Below are positions 1 to 4,864 of a stretch of 5,767 nt of DNA, piece after piece (the stretch's first letter is position 1; every line of letters begins with the position of its first letter). The notes beneath the pieces were generated by a model. That model ran no database searches. It was not told where the DNA came from and saw only the letters and a program-made list of their open reading frames with translations. Origin of the DNA: Crocinitomicaceae bacterium (GTDB taxonomy: Bacteria; Bacteroidota; Bacteroidia; Flavobacteriales_D; Crocinitomicaceae); assembly GCA_013215515.1 (NCBI GenBank), contig JABSPC010000082.1, forward strand, positions 1 to 5,767, given 5' to 3'. A program made the translations under genes and the position numbers.

Positions 1-1880
1 GGTGCGGTTACAGCTGTGTTACAAACGATTTCTGCTCCAGATTTTTTTATATACCTTTTCTCAATTTCAAAGTGCGCAATATCACCGGAAATAAGCGCTT
101 TCAACTTCTCTTGCGTTTCAGCAAGATCATCTGGATGTGTAACATCTGAAATCGTCATAGTAAGTAATTCATGCTCTGAATAACCGATTAGTTCAACAAA
201 TCGTTGATTCGCCATTATGAATTTACCGTTCAAGTCTACTATGGGAATTCCTGTATACGTATTTTCATAAATAGACCGAAATTCTTCTTCACTTTGAAGA
301 AGTGCCGTTTGATCCTTCTTCTTGTCAGTAATATCTATTAGAGTTCCTAATAAATTCGTGAGATTTCCATTGGAGTCAAATTCTAATTGCATTTTAGTTT
401 GAACCCATTTCAATTCACCAGTATCTGCTCGTAAGATACGATGATCAATTTTGTAATTTTTTACCTGCTTGATGGCTAGGTTGAGATTTTCTATAACATA
501 ATTCAGATCATCAGGATGAATGAGACTTAACGTATTTTTAATACTTGGGTTGATCTCAAAATTAACTCCACATATGCGGTAAACTTCATCAGACCATTTT
601 AATTCTCCTCCTAAACTCCAACTCATGTGGCCAAGGTGTGCAATTTTTTCCGATTCCATTAGCAATAAAGTGGTAGCTTGAATTTCTTTTTCCATTTCAT
701 AGCGTTCGGTAATATCGTGCGAAATAACTTGATAATGCGATGAGCCTTCGTATTGAATTGTCGATGATTGAATTTCCGTTACGAATCCGCTCCCATCTTT
801 TTTTATGTGATTTGCTTGTGTCAATCCTAGCGGAATGATATCATTGGCCTCAATTGAATCGTTTAACAGTAGTTTTTTTTTAGGATCAATTAAGACTGAG
901 GTAATTAATTCACCTATAATTTCATCTTTTGTTGCATACCCATAAAGGTTCAAGAATGCATTGTTAACATTTACAATCGTATCATCTTTATAAATGAAAC
1001 GCGCGTCAGGGGCAAATTCAAATAGATCTTGAAATTGTTTCTTGGATTCGAGAAGCTTTTGCTCGGTTAGTTTTTTCTCGGTAATATCTAAACACGCACC
1101 AAACATTTTTATTGGGGTGCCATTTTTTTTTCGGATCACTCTGCCCCATGATTCTAGGTAACGCACTTCGTTATTTGGTCTAATAATGCGCTCTTCAAAA
1201 TGCATTTGATTCTCGGTGTTTTTAAGAGCATCTTGGATGGTTGACATTACAGACTCCTTATCTTCAGGGTGCACTAGCTCTAAGTATCCTTCGAAGGAAG
1301 CTTTAAAATCATCTTCTTCCAGTCCATAAATTCTATATAATTCTGGAGACCACTTCACCAAGTTTTTGTTAATATCCCAATACCAATGACCCAAATTTGC
1401 TAAACGCTGGGATTCATTAAGTAGAATAGCATTTTCCTCGAGTTTTTCTTCTACATTTTTCTTCTCCGTGATGTCTCTTATCATCGATTCAATACCTAGT
1501 CTGTTTCCAAGTTTATCATAGTAGGGTTTCGCATTGACAGAGATCACTTTAATATGCCTTTGTTTTGTATAAACTCGCGATTGAACGTTTTCGCAAAACC
1601 CTAGCTCGTTAACAAGTTCAATTAACCGCTCTTGCTCGTTGGTGTCTACATAGTAGTCGGTAGCTTTTTTGCCCAACAGTTCTTTGGCAGTATATCCTAT
1701 GAGATCAAATATCGACGGGCTTATCATTTCGAAGTCGCCATCGTTATTTACTCGGGTAAAAACATCAATTATTGAATCGAAGACCTCCTTATACTTTGCA
1801 TGACTTTCTTTCAGGTTGGTGAATTCAGCAATAAGCTGTTCATGTGTCATGTTTTCAATCGTTGTAAGTGTTTTCGGCAT
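1..1880 (-). CDS. Multi-PAS-domain sensor protein, N-terminal part (probable sensor histidine kinase)
   Basis: The frame is open from ATG at 1880 through the left edge: 626 full codons, no stop. The start is the first ATG after an in-frame TGA at 1916-1914 and follows an A-rich leader (AAAGAAAAGAAAG), usual for Bacteroidota; Met11 is a weaker alternative. Five PAS domains follow in series: about residues 22-138, 158-267, 280-391, 410-518, and 530 to the edge (cut). The first four end in the typical D-I-T-E/D-K/R exit motif (RDITEKK, LDITEKK, HDITERY, IDITDKKK) and charged helical linkers. PAS2 and PAS4 are PAS_3-fold-like, with LGHWYWD / LGHMSWS, then KWSPELYRIYG / KWSDEVYRICG, then VHPEDK / IHPDDL. 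PAS1, 3 and 5 are of the other common type (NQRFVELIGYSEHELL in PAS5). No signal peptide or membrane segment is seen, so it is probably cytoplasmic. PAS domains sense small ligands, redox state or partners. That the missing C-terminus is a histidine kinase is inferred from architecture; a GGDEF or other output is possible but less likely in this phylum. Confidence -1.
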   Translation of the reverse strand, partial: MPKTLTTIENMTHEQLIAEFTNLKESHAKYKEVFDSIIDVFTRVNNDGDFEMISPSIFDLIGYTAKELLGKKATDYYVDTNEQERLIELVNELGFCENVQSRVYTKQRHIKVISVNAKPYYDKLGNRLGIESMIRDITEKKNVEEKLEENAILLNESQRLANLGHWYWDINKNLVKWSPELYRIYGLEEDDFKASFEGYLELVHPEDKESVMSTIQDALKNTENQMHFEERIIRPNNEVRYLESWGRVIRKKNGTPIKMFGACLDITEKKLTEQKLLESKKQFQDLFEFAPDARFIYKDDTIVNVNNAFLNLYGYATKDEIIGELITSVLIDPKKKLLLNDSIEANDIIPLGLTQANHIKKDGSGFVTEIQSSTIQYEGSSHYQVISHDITERYEMEKEIQATTLLLMESEKIAHLGHMSWSLGGELKWSDEVYRICGVNFEINPSIKNTLSLIHPDDLNYVIENLNLAIKQVKNYKIDHRILRADTGELKWVQTKMQLEFDSNGNLTNLLGTLIDITDKKKDQTALLQSEEEFRSIYENTYTGIPIVDLNGKFIMANQRFVELIGYSEHELLTMTISDVTHPDDLAETQEKLKALISGDIAHFEIEKRYIKKSGAEIVCNTAVTA

Positions 1881-2007
1881 ATTGGCTTTCTTTTCTTTGG
1901 TCGAACAATGCAATCAACACTATTATGACATATAGTACGACATACTTTATTAAGAAGAAAAACCTTAAGCGTTCCATTCTATAGAGTATTTCGAGCGATA
2001 TTTCAGC

Positions 2008-2040
2008 AATGGTGATAACCACCATTTAATGTGAAATGGT
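2008..2040. repeat. Two overlapping inverted repeats that cannot form together
   Basis: AATGGTG (2008-2014) pairs perfectly with CACCATT (2020-2026) across a 5-base loop. ACCATTT (2021-2027) pairs perfectly with AAATGGT (2034-2040) across a 6-base loop. Both hairpins need the same central bases 2021-2026, so only one can exist at a time. The site lies about 130 bases upstream of the PAS gene start and would be in its leader if transcription begins upstream. There is no T-tract beside either stem, so neither is a classical terminator. It may also be a DNA binding site with three half-sites (AATGGT / ACCATT / AATGGT). Seen directly; function unknown. Confidence -1.
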
Positions 2041-2083
2041 AGCTAATTCAATATATCGATTAATCCCTTAAGAATATTGGTTT

Positions 2084-2115
2084 CTTTCCCAACGTATCAA
2101 GTTACTTTCCCAACG
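2084..2115. repeat. Direct repeat CTTTCCCAACG, two copies spaced 21 bp
   Basis: Identical 11-mers CTTTCCCAACG start at 2084 and 2105, exactly 21 bp apart (about two helical turns, or seven codons). The same spacing of related 11-mers recurs at 2380/2401 (CTTTCCGAACG, ATCTCCCAACG) and 2945/2966 (CTTTCCGAACG, ATTTCCCAACG) at the right-hand ends of the two large repeat copies. The bases just before (AAGAATATTG at 2070-2079, then GTTTCTTT) also match the large repeat with two internal segments missing, so this is probably a third, shrunken copy of the right part of that repeat. Confidence -1.
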
Positions 2116-2225
2116 CAAGGCAGGAATGAATATTGTAGGTAATGATAATTCAAAAAACAGTCGATCATTGGTTGAGCGACCTTCCTAACATCATCAATAG
2201 GCCTTCCAATGTTTTTTTTTGGCAC

Positions 2226-2256
2226 AAAAAAAGTCAACACCCTTTTGGGCATTGAC
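2226..2256 (-). terminator. Intrinsic terminator in repeat copy 1 (minus strand)
   Basis: On the minus strand GTCAATGCCC and GGGTGTTGAC form a 10-bp stem, with two central G-U wobbles and an AAAA loop, followed at once by seven T's. On the plus strand the wobble pairs become A-C mismatches and no T-tract follows, so it works in one direction only. It lies about 170 bases after the stop of the T9SS sorting-domain remnant. Confidence -1.
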
Positions 2257-2271
2257 AATTTGAATCAAAGC

Positions 2272-2324
2272 ATCACAAATATTATCTACCTAAAGCTTAA
2301 ACTATTGACTAACTACTTTGTGAT
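2272..2324 (-). repeat. Long-loop inverted repeat within module copy 1
   Basis: ATCACAAA (2272-2279) is the exact reverse complement of TTTGTGAT (2317-2324), with 37 bases between. The equivalent arms survive as 7-mers in copy 2 (2833-2839 and 2887-2893) although the loop there differs by substitutions and insertions. This is what one would expect of a paired RNA stem just ahead of the terminator, but two copies are too few to prove it. Confidence -1.
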
Positions 2325-2428
2325 ACTCTAAGAATATTGAATTAAAGATCATTGGTTTCTTTGACTTGTCTAAGGTTTGCTTTCCGAACGAGCCGATTGA
2401 ATCTCCCAACGTAAACCAAGGGTGAAAA

Positions 2429-2704
2429 TTAAAGCTTTGATAGTTTAACAAGGGTTGTAGGAGTTTTTACATAATAATTGCCGGAGGGCAATTCCGAAAC
2501 ATCAATTATTAATTTACCTGGGCTTGAATCAGTAATACGGATGCTTGTACTGGCATCTAGCCCATGCTTGTTTAGAATATTGAGTTCAGCCAAGTCAGCC
2601 GCAGAACCTTCAATTGTTAAATTGTTTAGTGTAGGATTCGGATAGGCGCGTAATTCAGAAATTTCCTTGCTAATTTGTTTCATATTATGACGTATTAATA
2701 TCAT
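2429..2704 (-). pseudogene. Orphan type IX secretion C-terminal sorting domain, remnant of a secreted protein gene
   Basis: The 91-residue frame is almost entirely a T9SS C-terminal sorting domain (Por_Secre_tail type): the opening AYPNPT at residues 20-25, the L-T-I-E-G strand at 29-33, NILNKHG at 42-48, the IDVSELPSGNYYVK signature at 67-80, and the basic LVKLSKL end at 85-91. In intact proteins this domain follows a Sec signal peptide and a large passenger; it directs export across the outer membrane and is usually cleaved off. Here only about 19 residues precede it, without a signal peptide, and a TAG lies in frame at 2713-2711, three codons before the first Met, so no passenger is joined. 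Met8 is an alternative start; neither has a recognisable ribosome binding site. I read it as the 3' remnant of a lost or rearranged gene, flanked by two copies of the same repeat. A translated small protein cannot be excluded but could not reach the T9SS unaided. Confidence -1.
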
Positions 2705-2786
2705 GAATATCTAAATAATACCTATGAATATAATGGGAGTATTTCCTAAAGCGGGGAATAGGCTTTCCAATGTTATATTTTCGCAT

Positions 2787-2815
2787 AAAAAAGTCAACAC
2801 CCTTTGGGCATTGAC
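2787..2815 (-). terminator. Intrinsic terminator in repeat copy 2, probable lysS terminator
   Basis: Minus strand: GTCAATGCCC, loop AAA, GGGTGTTGAC, then six T's. The stem is identical to that of copy 1, including two G-U wobbles, and the loop is one base shorter. It is the first convincing terminator after lysS, about 245 bases past its stop, implying a long 3' untranslated region if no earlier rho-dependent stop is used. Confidence -1.
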
Positions 2816-2832
2816 AATTTTGAATGCAAGCT

Positions 2833-2893
2833 TCACAAATAGAAATTATCTACCTAAACCTAAAACTAAAACTACTAACCAACTACTTTGTGA
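2833..2893 (-). repeat. Long-loop inverted repeat within module copy 2
   Basis: TCACAAA (2833-2839) and TTTGTGA (2887-2893) are exact reverse complements with 47 bases between. They correspond to the 8-base arms in copy 1, reduced by one base pair because copy 2 has CTTCACAAA where copy 1 has CATCACAAA. Confidence -1.
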
Positions 2894-2977
2894 TACTCTA
2901 ATAATATTAAAGATCATTGGTTTCTTTGACTTGTCTAAGGTTTGCTTTCCGAACGAGCCGATTGAATTTCCCAACGT

Positions 2978-3060
2978 GATTCTAGAATAAAGACAGATTC
3001 ATCGACTCAACCATAACATCATTCGTATCATTTGTGTTTTCTAATATCATAGTTTAAAGG
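2978..3060. other. Short spacer between lysS stop and repeat copy 2
   Basis: Unique sequence immediately after lysS on the minus strand. It has no hairpin with a T-tract. A 22-codon minus-strand frame (ATG at about 3051 to TAG at about 2983) is present but has no ribosome binding site or recognisable motif, so it is not called. A 10-bp palindrome ATTCTAGAAT (2979-2988) sits at the edge of repeat copy 2. Confidence -1.
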
Positions 3061-4770
3061 CTAAACCAAATCTACAATTAAAGCATCATCGGTTTTCGTA
3101 ACTTTCGTTAACCCGTGTTTTGATAGCCCTTTGATTCCCTTATCCCATTGCTTGTTCGATAGTCCAGTTGCTTCTTTTAGAGCGTTTAAATCCATAGATT
3201 GTTCTTTGGTAAGAATATCAAAAATCATTTTTTCATTATCCGAAAGCGCTGGTCCATTCTTACCTCCAAACACCTCGGGTTTCATTTGTGGGAAAAATAA
3301 AACTTCTTGAATCGATGCATTGTTCGTTAAGTACATAATCAAACGATCCATTCCGATTCCCATTCCCGATGTAGGTGGCATTCCATATTCCAATGCTCTT
3401 AGGAAATCTTGGTCAATAAACATTGCTTCGTCATCTCCTCGGTCGGCCAATTTCAATTGCTCTTCAAATCGTTCTCGTTGATCAATTGGATCGTTCAACT
3501 CAGAATACGCATTGGCAATCTCTTTTCCACAAACCATTAATTCAAAACGCTCCGTTAAAGTAGGATCATCTCTGTGCTCTTTACAAAGCGGAGACATTTC
3601 CTTAGGATAATCAGTTATGAAAGTTGGTTGGATGTATTGTCCTTCACATTTCTCTCCGAAAATCTCATCGATTAGTTTTCCAACACCCATCGTATCATTC
3701 ACGTCAATGCCCATTCCTTTTGCGGCATCAAAAAGTTCCTTTTCGTTTTTACCTTTAATATCAAATCCTGTAAAATCAATAATGGATTGGCGCATGGTAA
3801 TACGCGCATACGGTGCTTTGAAATTTATTTTGTGTTCTCCAAAGGTAGCGTCAGTTGTTCCGTTTACTGCAAGGGCAACGTGTTCAACGAGATTTTCTGT
3901 GAACTCCATCATCCAATTGTAATCCTTGTAGGAAACATAAATTTCCATCGCAGTAAATTCTGGATTGTGCGTTCTGTCCATTCCTTCATTTCTGAAGTTT
4001 TTCGAGAATTCATACACTCCATCAAATCCGCCAACGATTAATCGTTTTAGATATAATTCATTAGCAATTCGCATATATAATGGAATATCTAATGCATTGT
4101 GATGTGTCATAAATGGCCGTGCAGAAGCTCCACCTGGAATCGGTTGAAGAATAGGTGTTTCCACTTCAAAATATCCAGCATCATTAAAAAACTGACGCAT
4201 CGCATTGAACATTTTCGTTCTCTTTACAAAAATCTCCTTCACTTGAGGATTCACCGTTAAATCAACGTAACGCTGACGGTATCTTAATTCAGGATCTGTA
4301 AATGCATCGTGTATCTTTCCTTCCGAATCTGTTTTAGGAAGAGGAAGTGGTTTAAGCGCCTTGCTAAGAAGCGTAAACTCCTTAACTGCAACCGTTGTCT
4401 CACCTGTTTGAGTTTTAAAGACAATTCCTTTTACTCCAATGAAATCACCTAAATCCAGTAATTTTTTGAAGACATCATTGTAAAGCATTTTATCTTCGCC
4501 GGGGCAAATCTCATCTCTATTGAAATAAACCTGAATTTTGCCTTCTCCATCCTGCAAATCACCAAAAGAAGCCTTCCCTTGAACTTTTCGTCTCATTAAT
4601 CTACCAGCTACACACACTTCTTCGCCATCCTTGAAATTATTCTTGATGTCAATCGACTTATGTGTTACGGGGTATAAGGCTGCAGGATAAGGGTTAATAC
4701 CCAAATCTCTCAACTTGCCTAGCGATTCTCTACGCTGTTGTTCTTGATCTGAAAGTTCAATAGAGCTCAT
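3061..4770 (-). CDS. lysS: Lysyl-tRNA synthetase, class II, with C-terminal extension
   Basis: Complete, 569 residues. It charges tRNA-Lys with lysine using ATP in the cytoplasm. Order of parts: N-terminal helix and OB-fold anticodon-binding domain, about residues 50-135 (VAGRLMRRKVQGKASFGDLQ at 54-73); the linker with RYRQRYVDL (163-171); then the class II catalytic core. Motif 1 surrounds YFEVETPILQPIPGGA (200-215), motif 2 is FRNEGMDRTHNPEFTAMEIY (259-278), and motif 3 is GMGIGMDRL (469-477), followed by the family signature QEVLFFPQMKP (488-498). Bacterial LysRS commonly ends near this point (about 500 residues). Here about 70 more residues follow; their last part (DNEKMIFDIL to IVDLV, about 511-569) looks like a small helix-turn-helix or winged fold, a feature I recall from other Bacteroidota LysRS. 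ATG 4770 is the first start after an in-frame TAA (4782-4780) and lies just downstream of a good promoter box. It appears monocistronic. The family call is near certain; the role of the extension is unknown. Confidence -1.
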   Translation of the reverse strand: MSSIELSDQEQQRRESLGKLRDLGINPYPAALYPVTHKSIDIKNNFKDGEEVCVAGRLMRRKVQGKASFGDLQDGEGKIQVYFNRDEICPGEDKMLYNDVFKKLLDLGDFIGVKGIVFKTQTGETTVAVKEFTLLSKALKPLPLPKTDSEGKIHDAFTDPELRYRQRYVDLTVNPQVKEIFVKRTKMFNAMRQFFNDAGYFEVETPILQPIPGGASARPFMTHHNALDIPLYMRIANELYLKRLIVGGFDGVYEFSKNFRNEGMDRTHNPEFTAMEIYVSYKDYNWMMEFTENLVEHVALAVNGTTDATFGEHKINFKAPYARITMRQSIIDFTGFDIKGKNEKELFDAAKGMGIDVNDTMGVGKLIDEIFGEKCEGQYIQPTFITDYPKEMSPLCKEHRDDPTLTERFELMVCGKEIANAYSELNDPIDQRERFEEQLKLADRGDDEAMFIDQDFLRALEYGMPPTSGMGIGMDRLIMYLTNNASIQEVLFFPQMKPEVFGGKNGPALSDNEKMIFDILTKEQSMDLNALKEATGLSNKQWDKGIKGLSKHGLTKVTKTDDALIVDLV

Positions 4771-4788
4771 AATAATGTATTAAGTCCG

Positions 4789-4818
4789 CAAAGATAATGA
4801 TATTAACTACTTTTAGAA
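4789..4818 (-). promoter_or_regulatory. Probable Bacteroidota-type promoter of lysS
   Basis: Minus strand TATCTTTG (4796-4789) matches the TAnnTTTG -7 consensus of the Bacteroidota primary sigma factor exactly. Nineteen bases upstream is TTC (4818-4816), one mismatch from the TTG -33 element and within the usual spacing. Transcription would start near 4783, giving a leader of only about 10-15 bases before the lysS ATG. The 94-bp gap 4771-4864 also has to supply the promoter of the divergent plus-strand gene, for which I see no clear box. Confidence -1.
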
Positions 4819-4864
4819 TTGAAACTATTCAATTTAATCCAAGCATAGCCTAAAATAACTACTT

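Larger units (their letters stand above)
1881..2181. other. Gene-free leader region upstream of the PAS protein
   Basis: AT-rich stretch with no convincing coding frame. It must hold the promoter of the minus-strand PAS gene, but I found no clear TAnnTTTG -7 box; the nearest resemblance, around 2050-2060 on the minus strand (TATATTGA), matches only partly. It contains the overlapping hairpins at 2008-2040 and the 21-bp-spaced motif pair at 2084-2115, listed separately. A 20-codon plus-strand frame (ATG 2126 to TAA 2188) exists but has no support as a gene. Confidence -1.
2182..2412 (-). repeat. Copy 1 of a duplicated intergenic module of about 230 bp
   Basis: It aligns with 2743-2977 in the same orientation, with substitutions and several short indels. 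The left edge starts at TTCCTAA in both copies and similarity ends after CCCAACGT in both. The strongest block, 2341-2402, is 62 bases identical to 2906-2967. On the minus strand the order is: conserved block, inverted repeat with a long loop (2317-2324 with 2272-2279), then terminator (2256-2226). The copy begins about 17 bases beyond the stop of the orphan T9SS sorting domain, so it is placed as its 3' region. I see no transposase, terminal inverted repeats or target duplication. The minus strand given is the direction of its terminator. Confidence -1.
2743..2977 (-). repeat. Copy 2 of the duplicated intergenic module
   Basis: This is the second copy of the module at 2182-2412, in direct orientation, about 84 bases beyond the lysS stop. 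It keeps the minus-strand terminator (2815-2787), the inverted-repeat arms (2893-2887 with 2839-2833) and the 62-base identical block (2906-2967). It differs mainly in indels around 2841-2905 and in the left 60 bases. Both strands carry short open frames across it, but none shows a recognisable domain. Its position makes it the likely 3' region of lysS, just as copy 1 is the 3' region of the sorting-domain remnant. Confidence -1.

Noticed and set aside
2084..2115. CRISPR-like array or replication iterons
   Set aside because: Only two 11-bp units at a 21-bp period, far shorter than CRISPR repeats and spacers, and no cas or replication gene nearby.
2126..2188. 20-codon plus-strand frame preceded by GGCAGGA
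   Set aside because: The purine stretch abuts the ATG with no proper spacing, and the peptide has no recognisable feature.
2182..2977. Insertion sequence or composite transposon with the two repeats as ends
   Set aside because: The repeats are direct, lack terminal inverted repeats and target duplications, and the interval between them holds no transposase.
2724..2990. 88-codon plus-strand open frame
   Set aside because: It runs through repeat copy 2, antisense to the terminator, and copy 1 does not preserve the frame because of indels. No domain or ribosome binding site is seen.
2983..3051. 22-codon minus-strand frame just after lysS
   Set aside because: Too short, no ribosome binding site, and ends in a palindrome at the repeat edge; expected by chance in AT-rich spacer.
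3617..4041. Two plus-strand open frames inside lysS
   Set aside because: Both are antisense to strongly conserved LysRS coding sequence and have no recognisable motif.
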